64,000 nucleotides of DNA from an uncultured Acetatifactor sp. Lineage in GTDB: Bacteria; Bacillota; Clostridia; Lachnospirales; Lachnospiraceae. Below the pieces are notes generated by a model, which worked only from the letters and a program-made list of their open reading frames with translations, was not told the DNA's origin and made no database searches. The stretch covers positions 186,001 through 250,000 of the forward strand of contig CALWSL010000001.1 in NCBI GenBank assembly GCA_944384205.1. The letters run 5' to 3'. Of the stretch, positions 8,368-17,480 are shown one piece after another (positions within the stretch are counted from its first letter, which is position 1; every line of letters begins with the position of its first letter). Position numbers and translations under genes: made by a program.

Positions 8368-9423
8368 TTGAAAGATATTACAAAAATGGAATTACAACCG
8401 GGCATGATTTTGGGCAAGGATATTATAAATCAGGGAAATGTGGTCTATCCTGCCAATACCAAGGTCGACGCCATACTCATAGAGAAATTGAACAGATATC
8501 CATCTATAATCTGTGTAACAATCAAAGAGGATATAGACCTTGCAACAACTCATTTTGAAAAGATACGCTTCAACGAGAACTTCAAAGCCTTTGAAAAGGC
8601 TCATGCTGCCGCTCTTATAAAATATAAGGAAGCGATGTATGGTTTCTTAAGCAGCGGCAATAAAATTCCTGATGATTTCTTTTTTGATTTATTTCATGAG
8701 CTGGATTCTCTGATTCCCAACGGAACGATTTTATTGGACTATTTATACAATCTGATTCCCAATGAAGACGAGCTGACTTTTACCCAGTCTTTGAACTCTG
8801 CACTTTTGGCGGGAACCATTGCTGATTGGATTGACATGAATGCCGAAGCAAAAAAGACCATGCTTCTCTGTGCTTTTTACTATGATATCGGGAAATTAAG
8901 ACTTCCTTATGATCTGTTATGGAAGCCGGGGCGTCTCACCGAAGAAGAATATTCCATGATTAAGCAGCATCCCGTAATCGGATATGAAATACTTCAGTCC
9001 GTAAATTTAAGCAGGCATGTAAAAAATGCTGTTTTAATGCACCATGAGCGAATGGACGGAAGCGGATATCCCTATCAGTTCAGCGGTACTGATATTGATG
9101 TTTACGCAAGATATATGGCAATTATCGATTCCTATACCGCAATGGCGTCACCAAGGTCCTACCGCAGTGCCTTTACGCCACTGCAGATTTTGGGCATTTT
9201 GGAGCAAAGTATGGAAAAATTTGATGTTGAATTATTGCTGCCGCTGATGTCCCGCATTGCCGATGCACAGATTGGAACAAAAATAATGCTGAATGATGAT
9301 ACGCAATGGGAGGTTTTGGTAATTCATCCCAACAAACTCTCCCGTCCTATTCTGCGGAATGACAAAAATGAAGTTCTGGATTTAATGCAGCATCCCAAGT
9401 TGGAAATTATCAAAATGGTGTAA
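8368..9423 (+). CDS. HD-GYP domain protein with altered metal ligands
   Basis: The family normally hydrolyses cyclic di-GMP. I chose the TTG start at 8368 because it lies 9 bases after GGAGG (8354-8358) and gives the usual N-terminus MKDITKMELQPGM; the open frame begins slightly earlier with GTG. The protein is 351 residues. The GYP signature is intact (HHERMDGSGYP from about 225). However, the HD dyad reads YD (172-173, YYDIGK), and the upstream conserved His is Gln (about 140, FTQSLN). Two metal ligands therefore appear lost, which suggests a c-di-GMP binding or scaffold role rather than catalysis. It is monocistronic. Confidence 0.85.
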   Translation: MKDITKMELQPGMILGKDIINQGNVVYPANTKVDAILIEKLNRYPSIICVTIKEDIDLATTHFEKIRFNENFKAFEKAHAAALIKYKEAMYGFLSSGNKIPDDFFFDLFHELDSLIPNGTILLDYLYNLIPNEDELTFTQSLNSALLAGTIADWIDMNAEAKKTMLLCAFYYDIGKLRLPYDLLWKPGRLTEEEYSMIKQHPVIGYEILQSVNLSRHVKNAVLMHHERMDGSGYPYQFSGTDIDVYARYMAIIDSYTAMASPRSYRSAFTPLQILGILEQSMEKFDVELLLPLMSRIADAQIGTKIMLNDDTQWEVLVIHPNKLSRPILRNDKNEVLDLMQHPKLEIIKMV

Positions 9424-9496
9424 CAGTGCATTCCGCCAACTGATGAATGGCATGGCTGAACTGTTACAAAATGGTTTAAAAAACCTGAAAACGCAA

Positions 9497-9538
9497 GACG
9501 GACTGTATCTGCACGATACAGTCCGTCAAAAAATTTTT
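9497..9538 (+). terminator. Terminator after the HD-GYP gene
   Basis: A perfect 13-bp stem (9497-9509 with 9515-9527) with a 5-base loop, followed by six A and then TTTTT. The stop codon of the convergent Nudix gene lies inside the hairpin, so the structure serves the junction of two convergent genes. Confidence 0.75.
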
Positions 9539-9978
9539 CGTCCACCCCATAAATTATTTTTCTTTAGTTCAAGATATACATTGTACGCCCTTTCTAATAT
9601 CTGCTTTTCATTGGAAAATTTCAACAAATGATAAGCCTCATGATATTTGTAAAATCCTGAATCTACAAAAAATTCTTCTTTTTGTGGTTTGCTGTAATAA
9701 CTGTCAGCCATCATAAGGTACCAATGTACTTCTTTTTCAACGGTATCCTCCGGAACCGTGAAGGAATACTCGCTTTTACCAATGTACTTTATGATAGTTG
9801 CTTTCGCTCCCGATTCCTCCATAACCTCCCGCAAAGCAGTATCCTTATACGCTTCTCCCTGCTCTACTGTACCTTTTGGCAGAACCCAGCCTTCATATTT
9901 ATTCTTGTAATTTTTGTACAAGAGTAAAATTTTTCCACGAAAAATTACCACACCACCACAGCTTGTTGCTTCTATCAT
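9526..9978 (-). CDS. Nudix hydrolase
   Basis: This 150-residue pyrophosphohydrolase has a complete Nudix box: GTVEQGE (36-42) followed by REVMEESG (50-57), the metal- and pyrophosphate-binding loop. The start at 9978 follows CAGGAGGAATTGCA; an upstream ATG in the same frame lacks a ribosome site. The substrate cannot be told from sequence. Members of this kind act on diadenosine polyphosphates, nucleotide sugars or damaged nucleotides. No neighbouring gene gives a hint. Confidence 0.9.
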   Translation of the reverse strand: MIEATSCGGVVIFRGKILLLYKNYKNKYEGWVLPKGTVEQGEAYKDTALREVMEESGAKATIIKYIGKSEYSFTVPEDTVEKEVHWYLMMADSYYSKPQKEEFFVDSGFYKYHEAYHLLKFSNEKQILERAYNVYLELKKNNLWGGRKIF

Positions 9979-10103
9979 TGCAATTCCTCCTGATTGGTGT
10001 GTCAAATTGACTTAAAAACAGTATAGTCTAATTTTAAAAGGAGCGCAACTTTTATTTTCTTCCCGCAAGACTGTTGATTTGCATCCGAAACCCCGGCGGT
10101 AAA

Positions 10104-11609
10104 TCAGCCATCCGTTTCGGCAAAATAAGCGTCAAATAACCTTCGGGCAATAGGGACGGCATAATCGCCGCCGCTTCCGGCGCCTTCCACAATAATTGTA
10201 ACGCATACCTCCGGATCCTCCGCGGGTGCAAATCCCGTAAACCAGGCATGACTGTCTCCTTTTACATTATTATACTCCGCTGAGCCGGTTTTACCCGCTG
10301 CTGTGTAATTTAATCCTTTTAGCTTTGAGGCTGTCCCGTTTTCTACCACGGACGTCATAAGCTGAGTGAGAATTGCCGCTTCCTCCTCGCTCATCAGATT
10401 TCCATAGCTGTCTGACTTAAAGGATTTCACAACATCGCCTTCTTCATTTTCAACCCGGTCAATGACATACGGCTTCATCAGCGTTCCGCCGTTTGCAATG
10501 GCACAGGTAATCATATTTAAATGTATCGGAGTAATCTGGGTTTTTCCCTGACCGATGGATGTCTGCATCATTTCATCCGTCGACATATTCTCTTCCACAT
10601 GAACCGAGCTTTTGACATAGTTTAATGTCAATGGAAGCTCTTCTCCAAACAACAAATCTTCCAGTGTTTCCGCAAAAGTATTTCTGTCAAGTCCCATGCC
10701 GATATTGGCAAAGGAAGCGTTGCAGGATTTGGCAAAAGAAAGTTCAAAGTCTACCAGTCCATGCTTGGAACCATGGTAGCAGTTAATCCTGCTGTCGCCT
10801 TCCGCGTAATAACCGTTACACTGGAAACTGTAGTTTAGATAAGTGTCCGCATTTTCGCGAATATATTCCAGCGCCGTCACAATCTTAAAAGTGGAACCGG
10901 GCGGATAAAGTCCCTGGGTTGCACGATTGACAAGAACGGAGCTGGAATCATTTTCTACCAAATCATCCCAGATTTCCTCTATTTCATTGGGGTCGAAATC
11001 GGGATGGGACACCATCGCCAGAATCTTTCCCGTCTTAACCTCTGTCACCACAATAGCGCCGCGGTAAATATCCAGCTGTTCGTCTGCAAGCTGCTGAATC
11101 TGTACGTCAAGGGTGGTATACACATTATCGCCGGGATTCTTCACCCCTGCCATATCGTTGGCAGCCTTATTGGAAATGGAAGTATTGCTGTTAATCAGAT
11201 AATAATTTGCCAGAGCTTCCACGCCCATTCTGCCCTGTGTGGAATATCCCACAATATGAGCAAACAGATTTTCAAAAGGGTATTCCCTTTTCTCATTCTG
11301 ATTTTCGTCCAGAACGGTTTGCGCCAGTATCTCTCCGTCTCTGGAGAGAATACTGCCGCGGTAATTGCGTGACAGCAGAATCTGTTGTCTGGAATTATAA
11401 CTGTTATTAATCATGTCCTGCTCACTGGTAGCGACAAAATATACAAGATAACCTGTCATTCCGATAAATACAGCAACAAAAAAACACAAGGTAATCATGA
11501 TTTCTCTCTTGTTTCCAAGACGTTTTTTCTTTCCTCTGACGGTAGTACCCGCAGCCTGCACATTATTCTTCGGTGTTTCGACTGAATCTGTTGTTATTTT
11601 TTCGGACAA
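10104..11609 (-). CDS. Class B penicillin-binding protein (PbpA/FtsI type transpeptidase)
   Basis: This peptidoglycan D,D-transpeptidase has 501 residues. One transmembrane helix (36-58) anchors it, a short dimerisation/pedestal region follows, and the transpeptidase domain carries STFK (239-242, catalytic Ser), SCN (295-297) and KTGS (440-443). The start is TTG with GGAAGGGG upstream; no other suitable start precedes the membrane helix. It overlaps the upstream FtsW/RodA gene by 47 bases. A paired SEDS polymerase and class B PBP form one septal, elongation or sporulation synthase. The short pedestal argues against a typical FtsI/SpoVD with PASTA domains. Confidence 0.92.
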   Translation of the reverse strand: MSEKITTDSVETPKNNVQAAGTTVRGKKKRLGNKREIMITLCFFVAVFIGMTGYLVYFVATSEQDMINNSYNSRQQILLSRNYRGSILSRDGEILAQTVLDENQNEKREYPFENLFAHIVGYSTQGRMGVEALANYYLINSNTSISNKAANDMAGVKNPGDNVYTTLDVQIQQLADEQLDIYRGAIVVTEVKTGKILAMVSHPDFDPNEIEEIWDDLVENDSSSVLVNRATQGLYPPGSTFKIVTALEYIRENADTYLNYSFQCNGYYAEGDSRINCYHGSKHGLVDFELSFAKSCNASFANIGMGLDRNTFAETLEDLLFGEELPLTLNYVKSSVHVEENMSTDEMMQTSIGQGKTQITPIHLNMITCAIANGGTLMKPYVIDRVENEEGDVVKSFKSDSYGNLMSEEEAAILTQLMTSVVENGTASKLKGLNYTAAGKTGSAEYNNVKGDSHAWFTGFAPAEDPEVCVTIIVEGAGSGGDYAVPIARRLFDAYFAETDG

Positions 11610-12921
11610 CTCTTTTTTCCCCTTCCTGCTGTAATCTGATATAAATACCCTGTATGATAAAAAACATAATCATGCTTGTCATAACGGAGCTTCCGCCATA
11701 ACTGATAAAAGGAAGTGTTACTCCCGTAAGCGGAATAAATTTAATGCCGCCTCCTATCGTAAGAAAAATCTGGAAAATATACATAATTCCGATTCCATAT
11801 ACAATTAACTGATAAAATCTGTCGTGGATTTTTAACGCGATATCCATTATTACCACAAAACAACTGATACAGACTAAAATCAGGCAGATTCCAAAAATCA
11901 CACCAAATTCCTCGCAGATAGCGGAAAAAATAAAGTCTGCGTCCACATAGGGAATCGCCTTGGGGTTTCCTTTTAACAGTCCCATACCGAACCAGCTTCC
12001 GCTTCCGACGGCAAACAGGGACTGTGTAATCTGATATCCCTGATCGTCAATATAACTCCAAGGGTCCTGCCATGCAAGCACCCGGATGCGCACATGGTCA
12101 AAAAGAAAATAGGCGACGCAAGCCGCCGCGCTTCCTAAAACCGCGCCGATAAGCAGATACAGATACCTGCCGGACGCCACAAACACAACAAAAACAAAGC
12201 CGATAAAGAAAATCAGCGCACTTCCCAAGTCCTTTGAGATAACCAGTACAATTACATACAGACCTGCCAAAATTGCCGTTACCAGAACACGTTTTAAGGA
12301 AACATCCTCCCACAAGGCTGCGGCAAGGAAAAACAGAAACAGTATCTTAACAAATTCCGAGGGTTGGAAGGTTACTCCGCCCAACGTAAAAGAGATTTTG
12401 GAACCGTGTGTCACCTCTCCGAGAATCAACACGGCGCTGAGCATCAGAATCCCTACCGCAGCATACACCCAGGTCAGCTTCTTCCAGAAACGAATTTTGG
12501 AAAGCAGAAACGGAACCAGCAGGGAGACGGTCAGGGACAATATCACAATCACGTACTGCCTGATGGCTTTATTCAGTGACAGACGGGAAATCATACATAA
12601 CCCGATACTCAACAGCATACACATATTGTTCAGCAATAAGCGGTTACATGTTTCGTAAATCATCGTCACCATCATAATTGCAGCAAACAGAAAAATCTGT
12701 ATAAACGCATAGAGAAAAACATATTGAATATCCCTGCTTGCAATGTACAAATCAAGAAAACTCACCGCCTGCAGAAAAAACATAATAATATTCTGCGCGA
12801 TATATATCCCCTTACGCTCCTCTTCCTTGCGGTATCTGAAAGCGTAAAAGCAGGCAAAGGCATAAAGCGCCATACCTATGGTAATAAAATATTTTGACAA
12901 TTCAACAATATATTCCTGCAT
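11563..12921 (-). CDS. SEDS family peptidoglycan polymerase (FtsW/RodA/SpoVE)
   Basis: This polytopic membrane glycosyltransferase has 452 residues and about ten or more hydrophobic helices. It contains SEDS motifs such as FQPSEFVKI, the DLGSALIFF segment (catalytic-type Asp), and the C-terminal GVTLPFISYGGSS signature. The longer than usual N-terminus, with extra membrane helices, is typical of the clostridial members paired with PbpA. The start follows AAAGGAAAGATAAACT. Its gene overlaps the PBP gene, implying coupled expression. Which process it serves (division, elongation, sporulation) is not decided by sequence. Confidence 0.92.
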   Translation of the reverse strand: MQEYIVELSKYFITIGMALYAFACFYAFRYRKEEERKGIYIAQNIIMFFLQAVSFLDLYIASRDIQYVFLYAFIQIFLFAAIMMVTMIYETCNRLLLNNMCMLLSIGLCMISRLSLNKAIRQYVIVILSLTVSLLVPFLLSKIRFWKKLTWVYAAVGILMLSAVLILGEVTHGSKISFTLGGVTFQPSEFVKILFLFFLAAALWEDVSLKRVLVTAILAGLYVIVLVISKDLGSALIFFIGFVFVVFVASGRYLYLLIGAVLGSAAACVAYFLFDHVRIRVLAWQDPWSYIDDQGYQITQSLFAVGSGSWFGMGLLKGNPKAIPYVDADFIFSAICEEFGVIFGICLILVCISCFVVIMDIALKIHDRFYQLIVYGIGIMYIFQIFLTIGGGIKFIPLTGVTLPFISYGGSSVMTSMIMFFIIQGIYIRLQQEGEKRVVRKNNNRFSRNTEE

Positions 12922-12956
12922 AGTTTATCTTTCCTTTATATCTTGCTTCCCATACT

Positions 12957-15224
12957 CTATTCCACACCGCGCTTTTCATGTCCGGTTGTGTAGTCCTGAT
13001 AGGGAGGCTTTACAGCAGTCTGATAATCCGATTTCTGCAGTTGCAGAAAATATTCCAAAACAGCTTTCGCCTCCTGTTTTGTCTCCACGCTAAATTCCAG
13101 ACGGAAATCTGCTGATTGCTTCCATTTTGCCAGCTCGCCGTGCAGCGAAAGCGGAACACTGTTGTAGATGATATTCATACAATGTATGCAATTCAGCTCC
13201 ACAGGAAACTTCTTTCGATAACGGTCTGTGAGCGTTACCGCTCTTTCGCCCGTACCCTTCAGACAGCCGACAGTGCTGTTTGCCACACAGTTGGCAGTAA
13301 TCATCATCGGAATCCGTCCATAGACAATTTTTTCACAGGGAATTTCCTCTGTCAAAAGCGTTTTTTGTTCCCCGCTCTTTAACTCCAGAGGCATACAGAA
13401 GCCTGTTATGCTGTCCTTCCATACCTGTAAGGTTTTGCGGTTCCAAATATAAAAACCGGCATCCGTATAAATTTTCCCCCGATACCCTTTAGCTTTTAAT
13501 ATGCCCATTCCTTCCATGGAACGCACCAGCGCGCCCGCAAACACAGGACGTTCTTTTAATTCCAGCAGCGGAAACAGCTTATTTTCCAACAGGGAATTAT
13601 CCTTTCCGCGGATAATATAGGGGAGCGCAATTACCAGTTCACAGCAATTTGCCAGCTTTTCGCACTGCGCAAGCACCTTATCCCTATCCCCCCCATCTTC
13701 CAGAAACAAATCACCGTCCAGATAAATCCTCGCAATCTCAGAAGGACTGATTTCCATAACCGCTTCCATCTGTTCCTTTGTGTGAACGGATACAAAAAGC
13801 CTGCCTCCTTCCGGCATTTTTACAGACGTCTTTACGGCGCAATCATCTGTATCCGGCAAAATTGCATCTGTACGGCAAACTGCAAAACCGTTCCTTGTAA
13901 TCAACATATTTTCCAAATTTGCAACGGCTTCTCTTCTAAGCTCATTGATTTCCTTAAGGGAATAAAAGGCGTCGTCGCTGACGGAAATTTCCATTGTATC
14001 TGCCTCAAAAATACTATCCCCCAGCTTACCAAGCTGTTTGGCAATATTTTTCCTGCTGATGGGCTGCCTGGAAGCGGTCTGTACTACATCGCCCACAACG
14101 GTAACAATGATATCTTCCATATCCTCCAGAATATAAGTAACAGAAGCCAGACTGCCGGTTATAAATTTCGCGTGTACAGAAACAGGATGTTTTGGCTTCT
14201 CCCCCAGATATTTCCTGCGAATCTGAGCCAACAGTTCCTCGTCGCTGCCGCTGTAGGCAGGACTGGTAAGCGTTACCATATCTCTGCCATTATGCTTGTA
14301 ATAATAGCCGTCCTGTCGTTCACTTCTGATATACAGGCAGGACAATGCCTTTAAATCAGCGCCATCTATCTTCCATTTTGCTATTTCTCTATGTGCGGAC
14401 TGCTTTTTTACATGCTCCGTCTCCTCATAGTATTTGTCAATATATTTGCGGTAAATCGCAGTCACGCCTGCGGTATATTCCGGCTTTTTCATACGTCCCT
14501 CAATCTTGAAGGAATCGATTCCCGCCCGAATCAGTTCGGGGATATGCTCTATGGTACACATATCCTTTAAGCTTAAGGGGTAGCACTCCCCCGATGCAGT
14601 CTTGGAAGTATTCACCACATAGGGAAGCCGGCAAGGCTGGGCACATCTGCCCCGATTGCCGCTTCTTCCGCCCAAAATACTGCTAAACAGGCATTGTCCT
14701 GAATAACAGTAACACATGGCTCCATGAATAAAGGTTTCGATAGAAAGCCCGGTCTGTTCCTTCATATGCGTAATTTCCTTTAAGCTAAGCTCCCTCGCAG
14801 GCACAATCCGGCAGGCTCCCATATCCCGAAGCATAGCTGCTCCATATTCCCCGGTTAATGTCATCTGTGTGCTCACATGAAGCTCCATAGCGGGAAAATG
14901 CTCTCTGATAAAGGAAAACACACCGATATCCTGCACAATCACGCCGTCCAGTCCGGCTTCATAATAAGGCAGCAGATAGTTATAGAGTTCCCCAAATTCG
15001 GCTTCCTTCACCAGTGTATTGACAGTCAGGTAAACCTTCCGCCCCCAAAAATGGGCATACCGGATACAGCTTATCAATTCTTCCGTTGTAAAATTGTCCG
15101 CATACGATCTGGCGCCAAAACGGCTTCCACCCAGATAAACGGCATCTGCGCCTGCATGGATGGCACCGTAAAAGCCCTCCCTGTTTCCTGCCGGCGCCAA
15201 AAGCTCTACCCGATGATTCCGCAT
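12957..15224 (-). CDS. U32 family peptidase, long form
   Basis: The 755-residue protein has a U32 domain in its first 300 residues. It shows the LLAPAGN start and the signature ETFIHGAMCYCYSGQC followed by GNRGRCAQPCR, whose cysteines probably hold an iron-sulfur cluster. Related proteins TrhP and RlhA hydroxylate tRNA or 23S rRNA with prephenate-derived cofactors, so an RNA-modification role is more likely than proteolysis. The long C-terminal part resembles the collagenase-like extension seen in clostridia and has more cysteines near residues 640-700. The start follows GAGGAATTGGG. It stands between zapA and the SEDS-PBP pair. Confidence 0.88.
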   Translation of the reverse strand: MRNHRVELLAPAGNREGFYGAIHAGADAVYLGGSRFGARSYADNFTTEELISCIRYAHFWGRKVYLTVNTLVKEAEFGELYNYLLPYYEAGLDGVIVQDIGVFSFIREHFPAMELHVSTQMTLTGEYGAAMLRDMGACRIVPARELSLKEITHMKEQTGLSIETFIHGAMCYCYSGQCLFSSILGGRSGNRGRCAQPCRLPYVVNTSKTASGECYPLSLKDMCTIEHIPELIRAGIDSFKIEGRMKKPEYTAGVTAIYRKYIDKYYEETEHVKKQSAHREIAKWKIDGADLKALSCLYIRSERQDGYYYKHNGRDMVTLTSPAYSGSDEELLAQIRRKYLGEKPKHPVSVHAKFITGSLASVTYILEDMEDIIVTVVGDVVQTASRQPISRKNIAKQLGKLGDSIFEADTMEISVSDDAFYSLKEINELRREAVANLENMLITRNGFAVCRTDAILPDTDDCAVKTSVKMPEGGRLFVSVHTKEQMEAVMEISPSEIARIYLDGDLFLEDGGDRDKVLAQCEKLANCCELVIALPYIIRGKDNSLLENKLFPLLELKERPVFAGALVRSMEGMGILKAKGYRGKIYTDAGFYIWNRKTLQVWKDSITGFCMPLELKSGEQKTLLTEEIPCEKIVYGRIPMMITANCVANSTVGCLKGTGERAVTLTDRYRKKFPVELNCIHCMNIIYNSVPLSLHGELAKWKQSADFRLEFSVETKQEAKAVLEYFLQLQKSDYQTAVKPPYQDYTTGHEKRGVE

Positions 15225-15279
15225 CCCAATTCCTCAATTTCATTCCTATTCTCAAAACCAATTCACAATACACTGAACA

Positions 15280-15313
15280 TAAAACAAAGAAAAGCTGCCC
15301 GGAAACGGACAGC
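15280..15313 (-). terminator. Terminator after zapA
   Basis: The stem pairs 15306-15313 with 15294-15301 (8 bp, one wobble) around a GAAA-type loop and is followed on the minus strand by TTTTCTTTGTTTT. It separates zapA from the U32 gene. Confidence 0.75.
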
Positions 15314-15318
15314 CTCTG

Positions 15319-15720
15319 TTATTTATCTTTTAATTCCGTCTCTAAACGAACTATCTTTTTTGCATTTTCATTCAGTTCCCTCTGTAGTTCCTTAGATTGT
15401 TTCTCGGAGTTTTCGAGCTTAATTTGTGCAGATATCAGCTCGTGCTTCAAATCATATAATTCCTTTTCTTTTGCCTGCAATTCCTCTTCCAATACAGATA
15501 TCTGCTTCTTTGCCTTGAAATAATCGTCGGCAATATTAAGCTCCAACAACACACTCTGGGTATCCAACGGCTGTCTGCGGAAGCTTTCCAGCTTGCTATA
15601 TTCATTTACTTTATTATTGATGTAGGAAGCTACCTTCTGTAAGTACTCTTCACTTTCGTACCCGCTTAATGTAAAGACCTTGCCGCCAATAATCACTTCA
15701 GTATCTGTTTTGGAAGACAT
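15319..15720 (-). CDS. zapA: Cell division protein ZapA
   Basis: The 133-residue protein has the ZapA N-terminal fold (EVIIGGKVFTLSGYESEEYLQKVASYIN) and a C-terminal coiled coil (about 75-133). ZapA bundles FtsZ filaments at the division site. It starts within the promoter region downstream of the ruvAB block and has its own terminator. Neighbouring SEDS, PBP and U32 genes make a division and envelope neighbourhood. Confidence 0.92.
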   Translation of the reverse strand: MSSKTDTEVIIGGKVFTLSGYESEEYLQKVASYINNKVNEYSKLESFRRQPLDTQSVLLELNIADDYFKAKKQISVLEEELQAKEKELYDLKHELISAQIKLENSEKQSKELQRELNENAKKIVRLETELKDK

Positions 15721-15831
15721 AACCGCACCTCATATATGCTGCTTTCAGATTGTATGATACAAAATTTATTATATATCAGAATGCACATAGTGGCAAGTGT
15801 TTTTATGCTGTTTTGGCAATCGTCTGTAACG

Positions 15832-16830
15832 TTACAACAGTTTTTCCAAGCCAAGATGTCTGTATGCCAGCTCTGTCACAATCCTGCCCCGGGGAGTACG
15901 ATTAAGAAATCCGTTTTTAATCAGATATGGCTCATAGACATCTTCTATGGTGCCGGAATCCTCACCGATGGCGGCTGCCAGAGTATCCAGTCCCACGGGT
16001 CCCCCGTCAAACTTATGAATCATGGTAAGAAGCATATTGCGGTCAATGTGATCCAGTCCCAGCTTGTCCACATCCATAAGGTCAAGGGCTGTCCTCGCCA
16101 CTTCTTCCGTAATAATGCCATCGTATTTTACCTGTGCAAAGTCCCGCACCCGCTTTAAAATACGGTTGGCAAGGCGCGGCGTCCCGCGGCTGCGCTTTGC
16201 CATCTCCAGCGCGCCGCCGGGTTCGATTTCCACATTCAGTACACGGGCGGAATGAATGACAATCTGCTGCAGCTCCTCCACCGTATAAAATTCCAGATGA
16301 TGAATCATACCGAAACGGTCACGCAAGGGCGCCGTCAGAAGTCCCGCTCTTGTAGTGGCTCCCACCAGCGTAAATTTCGGCAGATCCAGACGTACGGAAC
16401 GGGCTGAGGATCCCTTCCCAATCATAATATCAATACAATAATCCTCCATAGCGGGATACAGAACCTCTTCCACCTGTCTGTTCAGTCGGTGAATCTCATC
16501 TACGAAAAGCAAATCGCCCTCTTCCAGATTATTCAGAATCGCCGCAATCTCTCCCGGCTTCTCGATTGCCGGACCGCTGGTCACTTTTAAATGCACTCCC
16601 ATCTCGTTTGCGATGATACCTGCCAGCGTGGTCTTTCCCAGTCCGGGCGGGCCATAAAACAAAACATGATCCAGCGCATCTCCGCGCTGTTTCGCCGCTT
16701 CAATATAAATCTTTAAATTTTCCTTTATCTTCGATTGACCAATGTAGTCATTTAAGGTCTGGGGACGCAGGGAGCCTTCTATTTTTACGTCCTCTTCCGT
16801 AATATTGGTCTCTATCACTCTTCTGGGCAT
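15832..16830 (-). CDS. ruvB: Holliday junction branch migration helicase RuvB
   Basis: RuvB is the hexameric AAA+ motor that drives branch migration with RuvA. The 332-residue protein shows Walker [10 protein letters not shown] (about 60-68), Walker B VDEIHRLN, sensor GATTRAG, the LRDRFG arginine-finger region and the C-terminal winged helix ([10 protein letters not shown], then RTPRGR). ATG 16830 is preferred over an in-frame GTG two codons earlier because AAAGGAAAG lies at the right distance. It follows ruvA by 27 bases. Confidence 0.97.
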   Translation of the reverse strand: MPRRVIETNITEEDVKIEGSLRPQTLNDYIGQSKIKENLKIYIEAAKQRGDALDHVLFYGPPGLGKTTLAGIIANEMGVHLKVTSGPAIEKPGEIAAILNNLEEGDLLFVDEIHRLNRQVEEVLYPAMEDYCIDIMIGKGSSARSVRLDLPKFTLVGATTRAGLLTAPLRDRFGMIHHLEFYTVEELQQIVIHSARVLNVEIEPGGALEMAKRSRGTPRLANRILKRVRDFAQVKYDGIITEEVARTALDLMDVDKLGLDHIDRNMLLTMIHKFDGGPVGLDTLAAAIGEDSGTIEDVYEPYLIKNGFLNRTPRGRIVTELAYRHLGLEKLL

Positions 16831-16857
16831 TGTCACTTTCCTTTTGCTCTCAAATTG

Positions 16858-17466
16858 TTAAAACATTTTTTTCAAAGCAGCCTTTAACAGCGTGCCGGCA
16901 TCCATATTTTCTGCGCCCTCCACGGCATTTACTGCTTTCAGGCTCTCCGTCTGTCCATATCCGAGAGAAACCAGAGCCTCCACTGCTTCTTTCATCTGAG
17001 GGTTTGATGCCCCCAGATTTCCCTGCGCCGTCATTGCAATCTCACGGTTTATCATGGCATCATCAATCGTTACCTTATCCTTGAGATCGAGTATCAAGCG
17101 TTCCGCCGTCCTGGCGCCGATGCCCGGCGCTCTGGAAATCGCCTTGGTATCCCCGGAAAGAATTGCATAACGCAGAGAGTCCGCATCCATCACTGACAGA
17201 ATTGCCAAAGCGCCTTTCGGTCCGATACCGTTTACCGTAATACATTTCTTAAAGATATCAAGGTCATTCCTGCCAAGAAAGCCGTAGAGCAAGAACGCAT
17301 CCTCTCTCACACAGGTATAGGTGTAAAGCTTAACCCTTTCTCCGATTCCCGGAAGCCTGGAGGCTGTATCGGCGGATATCTTTACGTTATATCCCAAGCC
17401 GCCCACATCCACTACCACATTGTCCTCCGAAATATCCTCTATTATCCCGTTTACATATGCTATCAT
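16858..17466 (-). CDS. ruvA: Holliday junction DNA-binding protein RuvA
   Basis: RuvA is the junction-specific tetramer that loads RuvB. The 202-residue chain has the N-terminal OB fold (MIAYVNGII...VVDVGGLGYNV), the tandem helix-hairpin-helix segments (NGIGPKGALAILS and APGIGARTAERLI) and the C-terminal RuvB-binding helical domain (SLGYGQTESLKAV). The start at 17466 is the conserved MIAYV; the frame is open for six more codons. It begins 14 bases after the MATE gene stop. Confidence 0.97.
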   Translation of the reverse strand: MIAYVNGIIEDISEDNVVVDVGGLGYNVKISADTASRLPGIGERVKLYTYTCVREDAFLLYGFLGRNDLDIFKKCITVNGIGPKGALAILSVMDADSLRYAILSGDTKAISRAPGIGARTAERLILDLKDKVTIDDAMINREIAMTAQGNLGASNPQMKEAVEALVSLGYGQTESLKAVNAVEGAENMDAGTLLKAALKKMF

Positions 17467-17480
17467 ATCCTGTCTCCGTT

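Noticed and set aside
10052-10249. Small minus-strand open frame of 65 codons beyond the PBP stop
   Set aside because: It mostly overlaps the PBP gene in another frame and has no start signal.
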